From an uncultured Allosphingosinicella sp. (lineage in GTDB: Bacteria; Pseudomonadota; Alphaproteobacteria; Sphingomonadales; Sphingomonadaceae): a stretch of 64,000 nt of DNA. Under the pieces are notes generated by a model. The model saw only the letters and a list, made by a program, of their open reading frames with translations. It did not search any database and was not told the DNA's origin. The DNA is taken from assembly GCA_934539295.1 (NCBI GenBank), contig CAKTCN010000008.1:24338-88337 (forward strand), written 5' to 3'. Below are positions 20,443 to 31,033 of the stretch, piece after piece. The translations under genes and the position numbers were made by a program. Each line of letters opens with the position of its first letter. Positions within the stretch are counted from its first letter, which is position 1.

Positions 20443-22221
20443 ATGCACGCCTACCGCACGCACACTTGCGCCCAGCTTCGCGCCGACCAGGTCGGCCAGA
20501 CGGTCAAGCTTTCCGGCTGGATCCACCGCAAGCGCGACCATGGCGGCGTGCTGTTCGTCGATCTGCGCGACCACCACGGCATCACGCAGGTCGTCGCGAA
20601 GGCCAATAGCGAGCCTCTTCGCATCCTCGACGGCCTGCGTGCCGAGTCGGTCGTCACCATAGTCGGCGAAGTCGTCGCGCGCGGTCCCGAAGCCTCCAAC
20701 CCGAACCTCGCCACCGGCGAGATCGAGGTGGTCGCATCCGAAGTCACCGTTCAGTCGGCTGCGCAGGAACTGCCGCTGCCGGTCGCGGGCGAGGCCGAAT
20801 ATCCTGAGGATATTCGCCTGCGCTACCGCTATCTCGACCTGCGCCGCGAGCGCATCCATTCCAACATCGTGCTGCGCAGCAACGTCATCTCCAGCGTCCG
20901 CCGCCGCATGATCGATCAGGGCTTCACCGAATTCCAGACGCCGATCCTGACCGCGTCGTCTCCCGAAGGCGCGCGCGACTATCTCGTCCCCAGCCGCGTC
21001 CACCCAGGCAAGTTCTACGCGCTCCCGCAGGCGCCGCAGATGTTCAAGCAATTGCTGATGGTCGCTGGCTTCGACCGCTACTTCCAGATCGCACCCTGCT
21101 TCCGCGACGAGGATGCCCGCGCAGACCGTTCGCCCGGCGAATTCTACCAACTCGACTTCGAGATGAGCTTCGTCACGCAGGAAGACGTATTCGCCGCGAT
21201 CGAGCCGGTGCTGCACGGCATCTTCGAGGAATTCGCCAACGGCCGCCAAGTCTCGCCTTTGCCGTTCGCGCGCATCCCCTACAAGGAATCGATGCTGAAA
21301 TACGGCAACGACAAGCCGGACCTGCGCAATCCGATCCTCATCACCGACGTGTCGAGCCACTTCGAAGGCTCGGGTTTCGGCCTCTTTTCCAACATCGTCG
21401 GCTCCGGCGGCGTGGTTCGCGCCATCCCGGCACCGAATACCGCCGACAAGAGCCGCAAGTTCTTCGACGAGATGAACGAATGGGCGCGCGCCGAAGGCCA
21501 TGCCGGCCTCGGCTACATCACGCAGAAGAATGGCGAACTCGGCGGCCCGATCGCCAAGAACCATGGCGAGGAAGCCACGCGCAAGCTGATCGCCGAGCTC
21601 GGCCTCGGCCCCGACGACGGCATCTTCTTCGCAGCCGGCAAGGAAGCGCAGGCGGCCAAGCTCGCCGGCCTGGCCCGCACCCGCACGGCCGAAAGCCTCG
21701 GCCTCATCGACCAGAACCGCTTCGAATTCTGCTGGATCGTCGATTTCCCGATGTTCGAATATGACGAGGAATCGAAGAAGGTCGACTTCAGCCACAATCC
21801 CTTCTCGATGCCGCAGGGCGAGATGGAGGCGCTGGAGACCAAGGATCCGCTCGATATCCTCGCCTACCAGTATGACATCGTCTGCAACGGCGTGGAGCTG
21901 AGCTCCGGCGCGATCCGGAACCACCGCCCCGACATCATGTACAAGGCCTTCGAGATCGCCGGCTACAGCCAGGAGGATGTGGACACGAACTTCTCCGGCA
22001 TGATCAACGCCTTCAAGTTCGGCGCGCCCCCGCACGGCGGCTCGGCCCCCGGCATCGACCGCATCGTCATGCTGCTCGCCGACGAGCCGAACATCCGAGA
22101 GGTCATCCTCTTTCCGATGACGCAGAAGGCGGAAGACCTGATGATGAACGCGCCGGCACCCGCCACGCCGAAGCAGCTACGCGAGCTGCACATCCGCGTG
22201 ACGGACCTGCCGAAGAGCTGA
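20443..22221 (+). CDS. aspS: Aspartyl-tRNA synthetase
   Basis: Class II synthetase charging tRNA-Asp (and, in the non-discriminating forms common in alphaproteobacteria, tRNA-Asn). The 592-residue protein has the OB-fold anticodon domain with [21 protein letters not shown], motif 2 with [10 protein letters not shown], a GAD insertion domain, and motif 3 [14 protein letters not shown]. The ATG at 20443 gives the normal N-terminus [11 protein letters not shown]. Whether it is discriminating cannot be decided here without knowing if asnS or gatCAB are present. Confidence 0.97.
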   Translation: MHAYRTHTCAQLRADQVGQTVKLSGWIHRKRDHGGVLFVDLRDHHGITQVVAKANSEPLRILDGLRAESVVTIVGEVVARGPEASNPNLATGEIEVVASEVTVQSAAQELPLPVAGEAEYPEDIRLRYRYLDLRRERIHSNIVLRSNVISSVRRRMIDQGFTEFQTPILTASSPEGARDYLVPSRVHPGKFYALPQAPQMFKQLLMVAGFDRYFQIAPCFRDEDARADRSPGEFYQLDFEMSFVTQEDVFAAIEPVLHGIFEEFANGRQVSPLPFARIPYKESMLKYGNDKPDLRNPILITDVSSHFEGSGFGLFSNIVGSGGVVRAIPAPNTADKSRKFFDEMNEWARAEGHAGLGYITQKNGELGGPIAKNHGEEATRKLIAELGLGPDDGIFFAAGKEAQAAKLAGLARTRTAESLGLIDQNRFEFCWIVDFPMFEYDEESKKVDFSHNPFSMPQGEMEALETKDPLDILAYQYDIVCNGVELSSGAIRNHRPDIMYKAFEIAGYSQEDVDTNFSGMINAFKFGAPPHGGSAPGIDRIVMLLADEPNIREVILFPMTQKAEDLMMNAPAPATPKQLRELHIRVTDLPKS

Positions 22222-22229
22222 GGATTGCT

Positions 22230-22251
22230 CCCCTCCCGCTTGCGGGAGGGG
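22230..22251. terminator. Bidirectional terminator-like hairpin, aspS/greB
   Basis: CCCCTCCCGC (22230-22239) and GCGGGAGGGG (22242-22251) form a perfect 10-bp stem with a TT gap. It ends 2 bases before the greB stop codon, between convergent genes. There are no long T-runs, as is common in high-GC genomes. Confidence 0.7.
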
Positions 22252-22252
22252 A

Positions 22253-22726
22253 CTAGTCGTAAGAAATCTCCACCACCTCATATTCCTTCTCGCCCGCGGG
22301 CAGGCTCACCCGCCGCACGTCGCCGACGGCCGCCCCGCGCACCGCGCGAGCCAACGGCGAGTTCCAGCTGATCCGCCCCTTGCCGGCATCCGCCTCATCC
22401 TGGCCGACCAGGGTCACGATGCGCTGCACGTCATCCTCGTCGGCCAGCGTCACTGTCGCCCCAAACAGAACTTTGCTCCTGTCTTGCTCCAAAGGCTCCA
22501 CGATCCGCGCCGCCTTCATCCGCTTGGACAGCCAGCCGATCCGCCGGTCCATCTCGCGCAGCCGCTTGCGGCCATAGATATAGTCGCCATTCTCCGATCG
22601 ATCGCCATTGCCGGCCGCCCAGCTGATCGTCTCCACCAGCTTCGGCCGCTCGACCGCGAACAATTGCTCATATTCCTCGCGAAGCGCGCAATAGCCGGCG
22701 GGCGTGATGTAGTTGGGCTTGTCCAT
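22253..22726 (-). CDS. greB: Transcription elongation factor GreB-like
   Basis: Stimulates RNA polymerase cleavage of backtracked transcripts. The 157-residue protein has the N-terminal coiled-coil with the acidic tip (GDRSENGDYIYGRKRLREMD) and the C-terminal FKBP-like domain (ISWNSPLARAVRGAAVGD). The YIYGRKRL and WLSKRM features favour GreB over GreA. It stands alone on the reverse strand between two forward genes. Confidence 0.92.
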   Translation of the reverse strand: MDKPNYITPAGYCALREEYEQLFAVERPKLVETISWAAGNGDRSENGDYIYGRKRLREMDRRIGWLSKRMKAARIVEPLEQDRSKVLFGATVTLADEDDVQRIVTLVGQDEADAGKGRISWNSPLARAVRGAAVGDVRRVSLPAGEKEYEVVEISYD

Positions 22727-22873
22727 TCGCCCCGCCTAGAGCCTGATCGAGTGAGGTGGAAGCACTCGCGCGTCGAGCGCCCCGCAACACTAAGTTGCGA
22801 AATGGACACGACGCGGAAACGCGCGCGCACCTAGAGCCTGCCGGCAGAACATAAGCAAAAGCAGAGGAACAGG

Positions 22874-23296
22874 ATGCTCGCTCTCGCCACCCTTATCGCG
22901 GCGGCCGCCACCGGCTTGCCCACGCACGACGTCAACGTTGCCCATGAGGGCACCAGCTATCAGGTCAGCTACACGCCGGTCGTCAGCACGCAGCTGCGAA
23001 CGGTAGGCAGCAGCGTAGGCTCGCGGCCAAGCACCGAGCGTTGCCGCTGGACGGCCAGGCTTGATGTGCAGCGTAGTTTTGCGAGGATGGGCACCAGCTC
23101 GCGCCCGGCCATACTCGCCACCCGCAACCTCTCCGGCAGCAAGCCCGGCCATTGCACGCAGGCGCGCGCCGCCATCGACGCGGAACTCGCCAGAAAGGCC
23201 GACGAGGTGCAGGCGTATCTCGGTCAGGTTGCGGAACAGGATCGCGAAAGCGTCCGTTCGGATATAGAGCTTACTCGCAAACTCGCTGGAAACTGA
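22874..23296 (+). CDS. Small exported protein of unknown function
   Basis: A 140-residue protein with a short signal peptide (MLALATLIAAAATGLPT). The mature part contains YQVSYTPVVSTQLRTVG, two cysteines (RCRW and HCTQ) that could form a periplasmic disulfide, and a charged helical C-terminus. I do not recognise the family. It lies 5 bases before the torF-like gene, so the pair may be co-transcribed. The ATG at 22874 is preceded by AGGA. Confidence 0.6.
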   Translation: MLALATLIAAAATGLPTHDVNVAHEGTSYQVSYTPVVSTQLRTVGSSVGSRPSTERCRWTARLDVQRSFARMGTSSRPAILATRNLSGSKPGHCTQARAAIDAELARKADEVQAYLGQVAEQDRESVRSDIELTRKLAGN

Positions 23297-23301
23297 TCCT
23301 C

Positions 23302-24027
23302 ATGCCTCATCGACCCGGCCGCTTGCTGGCTGTGGCTGCTGCCGCACTCCTGCCTTCGGCTGCCCAAGCTTTTCCTGCGGAGCCGCCGCGTCTTTCCGGC
23401 GAGGCCGCGTCCGATGATCGAAGGCGCGGGATCAGTTGGAGCGAGGGCAAGGCAAGCGTATCAGCCAGCATCCGCGCTCCATTGGTCGGTGGCCTTGAAG
23501 CCGATGCCCTGCTGTCGGCGCTGCGCGGCAGCTCTCGTTTTGGTGGCGCCGATGCTGGGCTGACGACAGGCCTGCGACATGTCACGCGCGCCGGACCCTG
23601 GACGCTCGAGGCAGGCGCCGTTGCAAACCTCTTCATCGGCAGATCGCGCTTCGACTATGTCGAGTTGCAGGCGTCGGCCGCGCACCAGCTCGGCCCCGTA
23701 CAGGCCCGGCTCTCCGCCGCCTATGCGCCATCCCAAGACGCGCTCGGCGGCGACAACCTTTACTTGTCCGGCAACTTCGACTCGGCGATTCCGGGCACTC
23801 CCTACTCGCTCTATGCCGGGGTAGGGCGCTCGACCGGGAATTCCGACACAAGCCGGGCTTCGAACTTCCTGCGCCCGGCCGGATCTTACTGGGACCACCG
23901 CATCGGGATCGAGCGGGTCGAAGGTCCGCTGGTGCTGGGCCTGCGCTACTCCGACACCGATATCGGCGAGGGAAGGGCGCCGCACACCGGCGCCCGCCTT
24001 GTCGCCTATCTTGGCGTCGGGCTCTGA
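23302..24027 (+). CDS. TorF-family putative outer-membrane porin
   Basis: A 241-residue exported protein with a signal peptide (LLAVAAAALLPSAAQA) and a beta-rich mature part resembling the TorF (TIGR02001) porin family: RRGISWSEGKASVSASI at the start, and alternating strands such as FDYVELQASAAHQLGPV, YSLYAGVGRSTGNSD and the final ARLVAYLGVGL. The frame is open upstream to 23152, but the ATG at 23302 fits the signal peptide. Its stop abuts the stop of the convergent transglycosylase with no spacer (TGATCA). Ion specificity cannot be predicted. Confidence 0.75.
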   Translation: MPHRPGRLLAVAAAALLPSAAQAFPAEPPRLSGEAASDDRRRGISWSEGKASVSASIRAPLVGGLEADALLSALRGSSRFGGADAGLTTGLRHVTRAGPWTLEAGAVANLFIGRSRFDYVELQASAAHQLGPVQARLSAAYAPSQDALGGDNLYLSGNFDSAIPGTPYSLYAGVGRSTGNSDTSRASNFLRPAGSYWDHRIGIERVEGPLVLGLRYSDTDIGEGRAPHTGARLVAYLGVGL

Positions 24028-26061
24028 TCAGCCCGGCCGGTTCTGCTTGCCCAGGAAAGCCGACAGTCGGTTGGTGGGCGGCGCATAGGGGGTGCGCGGG
24101 TTGAGCGTGTCGTACACGACCGCATTCTCCAGCACGCGCTGCACGTAATTGCGCGTTTCGAAGAACGGGATCTCCTCGATCCAGCGGACCACGTCCGCAC
24201 CCGGCAGGCGCGGATCGCCATTCTCCCGAATCCACTTGCGCACATTACCCGGCCCCGCATTGTAGGCGGCCACCGCCAGCGGCGGGTAATTGCCGAAACT
24301 GTTCATGAGATCGCTGAAATAACGGCTGCCCAGCATGATGTTATATTGCGGATCGGACGTAAGCCGGCCGAGGTCATAGGGCATGCCGAGCTTGCCGGCA
24401 GTCTCCCGCGCCGTGCCCGGCATCAGCTGCATCATCCCGCGTGCGCTGGCCGAACTGACCGCCGCCCTGTCAAACGAGCTTTCCTGGCGCATGATCGCGT
24501 GATTGAGCGTCCACTGACGCGCATAGGCCTCCGGGATCTGCACCTCGGGGAAACTCGACCGCGCATAAAAGGTCACGCCATCGTTACGCGCCTGACGCGC
24601 AACCCACACTCCCAGGTCCGGACGCTGGATCTCGCGCGCAAGCTCTCCGGCCAAGGCACGATCCTCGCTGCGATCGAGCTGGTCGGCCAGCGCACGCACG
24701 AACAGCGACTGGTCTTCGCGCCGGCCCGTCTGGCCTAGGTAGCGCACTGCCTGCACCAGGTCGCGGCGCTGGAACGCCGCGCGGCCGGCAGGCGTCGGGG
24801 CGACCGGCGGGGCCGCAAGCGGCGCACTCACGGAGCGACCGATCCGCTCGGACGCGAGCTGTCCGTAGAACTGATCCGGATGCACGGCCGCACGCCCGAA
24901 ATAGGTGTTCGCCGCTTGGGTCTGCTGTGCCTGCGCAGCGGCGCGGCCGGCCCAGTAAAAGCCTTTCACGTTGGTTTGCGGCGAACGGGAGCCGAGCGCA
25001 TAGGCCTCGAACATCCGCGCCGCGTCGGCGGGCCTTCCCAAGCGGTGGAGCGCGGTCGTTCCGGCCAGCCAGGCAAGACTCGTATAATGATCCCGCTCGT
25101 CATAATCCCGGGCGCCGACATCGGTGCCTGCCGGAAACAGGTCGTTCAGCTGGCTCGCGATCTGGTAGGTGGTCGTCCACTGTCCGTCATTGCCGGCCGC
25201 CCGTGCGAGGCCAAGCATGGCCTCGAGGAACTTCGCGACGTCCGCAGGCCGATGGGTGATATCGCGCGGCTGTGCGGCAAGCGCGCGTGCCGCCTGGGTC
25301 TGTCCCGTGCCACGCAGCCAGTTGACGCGGTCGAGGATCAAGCCGGCATCTGCTCCTGCCGCGGCGCCAAGCGCATCGACGCGGCTCGCAGCGTCCGGTG
25401 CCCGCGACTGAAGGGCGATGCGGGCCTCGTGCACCGGCCGGCGCGTGCCGGCGGTGAAGGCCACGATGCGGCGGGCTGTGACGACGTCACCGGCGTCCAG
25501 CAGAGCGTCAAGCCGCGCTTCATGGTCCGCCAATCCGATCGACGCGCCGAACAGGCTCAGCAGCCGATCCTCGTCCACCTGCGGCAATACGCCCATCCGC
25601 CACGCGGCGCGCCCGGCCTCAACGGCCTCCCCGGTCCGCCCCGTCGCATGCAGCGCCATTGCATAGCGCGCTTGTCCCGACGCGGTCAGCGGCGGCATGG
25701 CGCGAAAGTAGGAGATGACCTGCGAAGGGGGCGAGGCATCGTTGATCGCACGCTCGGCATAGCGGCGCATCGTCGATTCGGCTGGCCACCCGCGATAGCT
25801 CGTCAGGAACGAGGCGTAGGAGGAAAAGGGCAGCCCGGCGCTCCGCAACGCCCGCCAGCGCTCCAGCGCCGAGGCGATCGCCGCATTCTGCACCGGCTGC
25901 GCCTGCACGGGTGAGGCGCTTGCGACCGGCGCCTGCACCGCCGCGCCGACTGCGGCCTTGGTGACGGGGGCAGGGCGCCTGATCTCCGGTGCGGGGAGGG
26001 TGGTCGCGACGGCGGCGACCGAGGCTGCGAGAAGTGCGAGAGTCACGGCTTTCTTATGCAT
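24028..26061 (-). CDS. Soluble lytic murein transglycosylase (Slt70-like)
   Basis: Cleaves peptidoglycan glycan strands with formation of anhydromuramic ends in the periplasm. The 677-residue protein has a signal peptide (KKAVTLALLAASVAAVA), a long alpha-helical superhelix typical of Slt70, and a C-terminal SLT domain near residues 515-640. The catalytic glutamate is in IMRQESSFD, followed by SARGMMQLMPGTA and PLAVAAYNAGPGNVRKW. The start at 26061 is preferred to an open extension at 26148 because it begins at the signal peptide. It is divergent from dapA. Confidence 0.92.
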   Translation of the reverse strand: MHKKAVTLALLAASVAAVATTLPAPEIRRPAPVTKAAVGAAVQAPVASASPVQAQPVQNAAIASALERWRALRSAGLPFSSYASFLTSYRGWPAESTMRRYAERAINDASPPSQVISYFRAMPPLTASGQARYAMALHATGRTGEAVEAGRAAWRMGVLPQVDEDRLLSLFGASIGLADHEARLDALLDAGDVVTARRIVAFTAGTRRPVHEARIALQSRAPDAASRVDALGAAAGADAGLILDRVNWLRGTGQTQAARALAAQPRDITHRPADVAKFLEAMLGLARAAGNDGQWTTTYQIASQLNDLFPAGTDVGARDYDERDHYTSLAWLAGTTALHRLGRPADAARMFEAYALGSRSPQTNVKGFYWAGRAAAQAQQTQAANTYFGRAAVHPDQFYGQLASERIGRSVSAPLAAPPVAPTPAGRAAFQRRDLVQAVRYLGQTGRREDQSLFVRALADQLDRSEDRALAGELAREIQRPDLGVWVARQARNDGVTFYARSSFPEVQIPEAYARQWTLNHAIMRQESSFDRAAVSSASARGMMQLMPGTARETAGKLGMPYDLGRLTSDPQYNIMLGSRYFSDLMNSFGNYPPLAVAAYNAGPGNVRKWIRENGDPRLPGADVVRWIEEIPFFETRNYVQRVLENAVVYDTLNPRTPYAPPTNRLSAFLGKQNRPG

Positions 26062-26165
26062 GCTGGACAGGCTATCGCCCCCCTCCTTATCAGGCGCTGA
26101 ATGATCGTCGATCGACTTGGCACACGCCTTTCCCCGATCGATCCCCAACGAGTAAGGAGACGAGC

Positions 26166-27053
26166 ATGTTCCGCGGGTCCATCCCCGCTCTGGTCACCCC
26201 GTTCCGCGACGGCGCGTTCGACGAGGCGATTTTCCGCGCCTTTGTCGACTGGCAGATCGCGGAAGGATCGACCGGGCTCGTCCCCTGCGGCACCACGGGC
26301 GAGAGCGCGACCATGTCGATCGCCGAGCATGACCGCGTGGTCGCCGTTTGCGTCGAACAGACTGCCGGCCGGGTGCCGGTGATCGCCGGCTGCGGCTCCA
26401 ACGACACCACGGCCGCGCTCGGCCATATGCGCAATGCCAAGGCGGCGGGGGCGGATGCGGCTTTGGTCGTACTTCCTTATTACAACCGCCCGAACCAGGA
26501 AGGCATCTACAACCATTTCGCCTATCTGGCTGAACATTGCGACCTGCCGATCGTCGTCTACAACGTGCCTGCCCGCACGGTTACCGACGTCCATGTCGAG
26601 ACGCTGGGCCGCATCGCCGCGCTGCCGACGGTTGTCGGCATCAAGGATGCGAGCGGGGAGGTGCAGCGCACCACCGCCCACCGGCTCGCCTGCGGCACTG
26701 ATTTCTGCCAGCTTTCGGGCAATGACGACATGGCGTTGGGCTTCATGGCGATGGGCGGCGCCGGCTGCATCTCCGTCACCGCCAATGTCGCACCGCGCCT
26801 CTGCGCCGAGTTCCAGCAGGCCTGCCTGTCGGGCGATTGGGCACGGGCGCTGGAGCTGCAGGACCGCCTCTATCCGCTCCACGCCGCCTTGTTCAGCGAC
26901 GCATCGCCCGGCCCCGTCAAATACGCCATCGGCCGCGTCCGCGACGATTTCCCCACCGAGATCCGCATGCCCATGACCCAGGCGTCGGAGGCGAGCCGCC
27001 GCGCGGTCGATGCCGCGCTGGAACATGCCGGCATCGAATTGAAGAACGCCTGA
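26166..27053 (+). CDS. dapA: 4-hydroxy-tetrahydrodipicolinate synthase
   Basis: Condenses pyruvate with aspartate semialdehyde, the first lysine/diaminopimelate-specific step. The 295-residue protein has the Schiff-base lysine in [12 protein letters not shown], the GTTGES phosphate-like loop near residue 44, and the tyrosine in [17 protein letters not shown] lies 9 bases before the ATG at 26166, and the frame's upstream extension is antisense to the transglycosylase. smpB follows 20 bases later, so they may be co-transcribed. Confidence 0.96.
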   Translation: MFRGSIPALVTPFRDGAFDEAIFRAFVDWQIAEGSTGLVPCGTTGESATMSIAEHDRVVAVCVEQTAGRVPVIAGCGSNDTTAALGHMRNAKAAGADAALVVLPYYNRPNQEGIYNHFAYLAEHCDLPIVVYNVPARTVTDVHVETLGRIAALPTVVGIKDASGEVQRTTAHRLACGTDFCQLSGNDDMALGFMAMGGAGCISVTANVAPRLCAEFQQACLSGDWARALELQDRLYPLHAALFSDASPGPVKYAIGRVRDDFPTEIRMPMTQASEASRRAVDAALEHAGIELKNA

Positions 27054-27073
27054 AGGATCACGATCTAGTCTCC

Positions 27074-27556
27074 ATGGTTCGACCACGCCCCGCCACCTTC
27101 GACAAGAAGAAGATCGTTGCCGAGAACCGGCGCGCGCGCTTCGACTATGCCATCGACACCACTTACGAGGCCGGCATCGCGCTGACCGGCACGGAGGTGA
27201 AGTCCTTGCGCTTCGGCGAGGGTTCAATTGCCGAAAGCTATGCGCAGGTGACGGAGGAAGAGGTCTGGCTGATCAACGCCAACGTGCCCGAATTCAGCCA
27301 CGGCAACCGGTTCAACCATGAGCCCAAGCGCCCGCGCAAATTGCTGATGCACGCGCGCGAGATCGCCAAGCTCCACGGCGCCGTCGCGCGCCAGGGCATG
27401 ACGCTGGTGCCGCTGATGATCTATTTCAACAGCCGCGGCCGCGCGAAGGTCGAGCTCGCGCTCGCCCGCGGTCGCAAGGCGCCCGACAAGCGCGAATATC
27501 AGAAGGAAAAGGACTGGAAGCGCGAACAGGGTCGCCTCTTGAGACAGCATGGCTGA
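27074..27556 (+). CDS. smpB: SsrA-binding protein
   Basis: Delivers tmRNA to stalled ribosomes for trans-translation. The 160-residue protein shows the typical beta-barrel: [50 protein letters not shown], and the basic C-terminal tail with [17 protein letters not shown]. The ATG at 27074 fits the family N-terminus. Its stop overlaps the next gene's ATG by one base (TGATG), which points to coupling. The ssrA gene itself is not seen in this window. Confidence 0.97.
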   Translation: MVRPRPATFDKKKIVAENRRARFDYAIDTTYEAGIALTGTEVKSLRFGEGSIAESYAQVTEEEVWLINANVPEFSHGNRFNHEPKRPRKLLMHAREIAKLHGAVARQGMTLVPLMIYFNSRGRAKVELALARGRKAPDKREYQKEKDWKREQGRLLRQHG

Positions 27557-28119
27557 TGCTTGATCGTCTGGCGGGATGGCTCGCGCGCAATTCGCCCAAG
27601 CGGGAGGATCTGGCGAACAGTCGCTGGATGAAGCCCTTCGGCGGCCGCGTGCTCAACAGCGAATATTGGCGCTTCACCCGCCGCTCGGTTCCGCGCGGGG
27701 TCGCCGTCGGCCTGCTGGTCGGCATCTTCCTGCTGATCCCGGGCCTCCAGATCATCGGTGCGGCCCTGCTGTCGCTGCCGTTCCGCGCCAACATCCCGCT
27801 GGCCGCGGCCATGACCTTTCTCAGCAACCCGGCGACCACGCCCCTGATCCTGGTGGCATCCATCTTCGTCGGCAACGCTCTCGGCTTTCGCGCGGACACC
27901 ACCACTCTTTACGCCCTCTATGATCGCGGCGCGAGCATCGGCGACTGGTTCAGCTGGTTCGCGTCGGACGCGGCACCCTCGCTGCTGACCGGTCTGCTCG
28001 TCATCTCGGCGGGGGCTGCGCTCATCGGCTATTTCGTGTCGGCCTTCGTGTGGCGCTTCTGGATCGCGCGCAAGTGGAAGCGCCGCGAGCACGCGCTCGG
28101 GCCGAGGGAGAAGGCGTGA
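27556..28119 (+). CDS. DUF2062 membrane protein
   Basis: A 187-residue integral membrane protein with the DUF2062 core: RGVAVGLLVGIFLLIPGLQ followed by a hydrophobic stretch, the NPATTPLILVASIFVGNALG segment, and a final membrane helix near residues 140-165 before a basic C-terminal tail. The role of the family is not established. It overlaps smpB by one base and cckA by GTGA, placing it inside one operon. Confidence 0.85.
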   Translation: MLDRLAGWLARNSPKREDLANSRWMKPFGGRVLNSEYWRFTRRSVPRGVAVGLLVGIFLLIPGLQIIGAALLSLPFRANIPLAAAMTFLSNPATTPLILVASIFVGNALGFRADTTTLYALYDRGASIGDWFSWFASDAAPSLLTGLLVISAGAALIGYFVSAFVWRFWIARKWKRREHALGPREKA

Positions 28120-30467
28120 GCCTTCGCGGTGCGGGGCGGACCGGGGCGATTCTCGTACTCGCCGCGTTTCTCTCCTCCGCCCTCCTGCTCTGGGCCGTAG
28201 GTGACCTGGTCTTCGCGGCCGCCTTTGCCGCCGGCCTCATTGCTGCCGGTGCGCTGATCCATGTTCGTACCCGTCCCCGACCGTCGCCGATTCAGCCTGC
28301 CGCGCCGTCGATCGACATCGACCTGCTGCGCGCCGCTCTCGACAAGGTGGCCGGGGCCGCCGCCATCACCGATGAGGGCGGAGCCATGCGCTGCGCCAAC
28401 GACAGCTATGCCGAATGGTTCGGCAGCTTCACCCCGCCGGTTCAGCTATTCCCCGACCTCGAAGCCGCCGCCACGTCCGCGCGCAGAGCAGGATCGATGC
28501 CGATCGAACTGCCGATCGCGGCTGGCCGCCCCTTCGCCGGTGAAGTCCGCCGCGCCGGCGCCGATGGCAGCTGGCTGCTATGGAGCTTCACGCGCTCGGC
28601 CGAATTCGACCTCGCGGCCGAGGCAGAACGCATGATCGAGGGTGAGGCAGGTGCGCGCGTGGGCGAGGCCGGCATCATGACCGCGCTTGCCGATGCGGAA
28701 GGGCGGCTGGTTACCGCCAATCGCGCCTTCATCGCCCGTGCCCTCGGAGACCCCGAGCAGCCTGCGGCCGGCATTCCGCTGGTCGATCTGATCGCGATCG
28801 ATGATTACCATGGATTCACTCTCGCCTCGGAAGGGGAGAGTGCCACTCCGCTCCGCATCCTCCAGGTGCCGATTGCAGAGGGCGCCGCGGCCCTGACCTT
28901 GTTCATCCTCCTTGACGAGGGCGGGGCGGCTACCGGCACGCCGGCCGATGGTCCCGGTGTCGGCGCCCTGCTCGACCGCTTGCCGCACGGCCTGGCGCTG
29001 GTGAATGGCGATGGGCGTTTCACCTGCCTCAACCCATATTTTCGCAAGGCAGCAGGGATCGATGCGGATGCGCGTCCCATCTACCCGAGCGACCTCGTCG
29101 TCGACGAGGACAAGGCCGTGGTGTCGGACGCGGTACGCCGCTTCGCCCGCGGCCGTGCAATGACCGGGGATCTCGCGATACGCCTGAAATCGCGTCCTGA
29201 CGACTCGGTCGCACTTACCCTTGCCGGTGCGCGTGGCCTGTGCGACGTGGCGGTGATCCTCAGCCTCAAGGACAGCAGCGAGGAGGATCGGCTGAAGCGG
29301 CAGGTGGCGCAGGCGACCAAGATGCAGGCGGTGGGCCAGCTCGCCGGCGGCGTCGCCCACGACTTCAACAACATCCTCACCGCCATCCTGGGCTATTGCG
29401 ACTTGATGTTGATGCGCCACACGCCCGGCGACAGCGACTATGACGATATCCAGCAGATCCGCAGCAATTCGAACCGCGCTGCCGCGCTTACCCGCCAGTT
29501 GCTCGCCTTCTCTCGGCAGCAGACGCTGAGACCTCAGATCCTGCAGCTTCCTGACGTGATCGCGGAAGTGTCCAACCTGCTCAAGCGCCTGATAGGCGAG
29601 ACGGTGACGTTGCAGGTGAAGCACGACCGCAATCTCGGTGCGGTCCGTGCCGACCCCGGGCAGCTCGAACAGGTGATCGTCAACCTGGCGGTCAATGCGC
29701 GCGACGCCATGCTGTCCAAATATCCCAGCGGCGGGGGCACGCTGACGGTGCATACCTATGCCGTCTCGCCCGACGACGTGCGCGACCTGGGGATCGAGAT
29801 CATGCCCGTGGTCGAATATACCGCGCTGCGCGTCACCGACACCGGCTATGGCATTCCGCAGGACATCCTGCCGAAGATCTTCGAACCTTTCTTCACCACC
29901 AAGGAAGTGGGCAAGGGCACGGGCCTTGGCCTTTCCACCGTCTACGGCATCGTCAAGCAGTCGGGCGGCTTCATCTTCGCCGGATCCGAGGAAGGGGAGG
30001 GCACCAGCTTCGTCATCTACCTCCCGGTGCATCGCGCAGAGATGACCGGCGAGGCGCCGCGCGGCCGCGTGCGCCAGAAGACGCCCGAACTGTGGGGCAC
30101 CGGCACCGTCCTGCTGGTCGAGGACGAGGCCATGGTACGCGCAGTCGCCGAACGCGCTCTGACCCGCCACGGCTATTCCGTGCTGACGGCTGAGAATGGC
30201 GAAGCCGCGTTGGAGATCCTGGCCGGTGCGGATCATGTCGATCTCATGATCTCGGACGTCGTGATGCCGGCAATGGACGGCCCCACCACCGCGCGGGAGG
30301 CGCGCAAGGCTCGTCCCGACCTCCCGATCCTCTTCATATCGGGCTATGCCGAGGAGCAGCTGCGCAAGTCGATCGATCTCGATGGCGTCAGTTTCCTGGC
30401 CAAGCCTTTCTCCGTCCAGAAGCTGGCGGAAGCGGCGCGGGAGGCGCTGGCCGGAGCCGCGAAATAG
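28116..30467 (+). CDS. cckA: CckA-like hybrid histidine kinase
   Basis: A membrane-bound hybrid kinase. In Caulobacter CckA feeds phosphate through ChpT to CtrA to control the cell cycle; that role is inferred here. The 783-residue product has two membrane helices near residues 9-50, PAS-like regions, then the HisKA site [19 protein letters not shown] with the phosphoacceptor histidine, an ATPase domain ([29 protein letters not shown]), and a C-terminal receiver ([20 protein letters not shown]). The GTG at 28116 overlaps the DUF2062 stop; an open extension to 28050 was rejected. Confidence 0.92.
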   Translation: MSLRGAGRTGAILVLAAFLSSALLLWAVGDLVFAAAFAAGLIAAGALIHVRTRPRPSPIQPAAPSIDIDLLRAALDKVAGAAAITDEGGAMRCANDSYAEWFGSFTPPVQLFPDLEAAATSARRAGSMPIELPIAAGRPFAGEVRRAGADGSWLLWSFTRSAEFDLAAEAERMIEGEAGARVGEAGIMTALADAEGRLVTANRAFIARALGDPEQPAAGIPLVDLIAIDDYHGFTLASEGESATPLRILQVPIAEGAAALTLFILLDEGGAATGTPADGPGVGALLDRLPHGLALVNGDGRFTCLNPYFRKAAGIDADARPIYPSDLVVDEDKAVVSDAVRRFARGRAMTGDLAIRLKSRPDDSVALTLAGARGLCDVAVILSLKDSSEEDRLKRQVAQATKMQAVGQLAGGVAHDFNNILTAILGYCDLMLMRHTPGDSDYDDIQQIRSNSNRAAALTRQLLAFSRQQTLRPQILQLPDVIAEVSNLLKRLIGETVTLQVKHDRNLGAVRADPGQLEQVIVNLAVNARDAMLSKYPSGGGTLTVHTYAVSPDDVRDLGIEIMPVVEYTALRVTDTGYGIPQDILPKIFEPFFTTKEVGKGTGLGLSTVYGIVKQSGGFIFAGSEEGEGTSFVIYLPVHRAEMTGEAPRGRVRQKTPELWGTGTVLLVEDEAMVRAVAERALTRHGYSVLTAENGEAALEILAGADHVDLMISDVVMPAMDGPTTAREARKARPDLPILFISGYAEEQLRKSIDLDGVSFLAKPFSVQKLAEAAREALAGAAK

Positions 30468-30506
30468 GCCTTTCTCTTTGCGTAACAAACATCTATCGGA
30501 CGGGGC

Positions 30507-30866
30507 GTGTCTGAAAGTCGCTCCATTCTCATCGTCGAGGACGAACCTCTCATCGCCATGATGCTGGAGGATTTCCTGGATTCCCTCGGTCACAAGGTCG
30601 TCGGCATTGCCGAGACGGTCGAGGACGCCATGGCCTGCATCGACGAGGGCGGCTTCGAAGTCGCGATCGTCGACGTGCATCTCAAACATGGCGAACATGT
30701 CTGGCCGGTCGCGGACCGCCTGTCGGACGAGGGCCTGCCTTTCGTGCTGGCCACCGGCGGCCACATCGACCCGCCCCCCGCCAAGCACGCCGCGGCACCG
30801 GTGCTCAGCAAGCCCTACACGATTGATGCGATCGACCCAGTCCTGGCCGAGGCACTGGCGGGCTGA
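30507..30866 (+). CDS. Stand-alone receiver (CheY-like) protein
   Basis: A 119-residue single-domain response regulator with no output domain. It has the acidic pair in IVEDEP (residues 9-14), the phospho-acceptor aspartate 56 in AIVDVHLKHG and the lysine 102 in LSKPY. The GTG at 30507 lies 40 bases after cckA on the same strand. In CckA systems a phosphotransferase (ChpT) is needed, so this gene could be an alternative phosphate sink or a DivK-like regulator. Partner is inferred only from neighbourhood. Confidence 0.85.
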   Translation: MSESRSILIVEDEPLIAMMLEDFLDSLGHKVVGIAETVEDAMACIDEGGFEVAIVDVHLKHGEHVWPVADRLSDEGLPFVLATGGHIDPPPAKHAAAPVLSKPYTIDAIDPVLAEALAG

Positions 30867-30873
30867 CCTGTCC

Positions 30874-30894
30874 TGCGCTCGGGGCCTGAGCGCA
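30874..30894 (+). terminator. Hairpin after the receiver gene
   Basis: TGCGCTC (30874-30880) and GAGCGCA (30888-30894) make a perfect 7-bp stem with a 7-base loop, 8 bases past the receiver gene stop. It probably separates cckA-operon transcription from recA. Confidence 0.55.
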
Positions 30895-31033
30895 CTATCT
30901 GAATTCGTTTTCCGGCGCACCTCGGACCTGATCCGGGCTCGCTCTTCTCGTTCGGCTGCCGCGTATTCGTGCGTGCGTTCTCCTTCACCGTTCGTCCGAG
31001 CAACGTCGAGAAAGTCTTCGCTAAGTTTCCTAC

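Noticed and set aside
20287..22035. A 582-codon open frame antisense to aspS
   Set aside because: Shadow of aspS, whose class II motifs are complete on the other strand.
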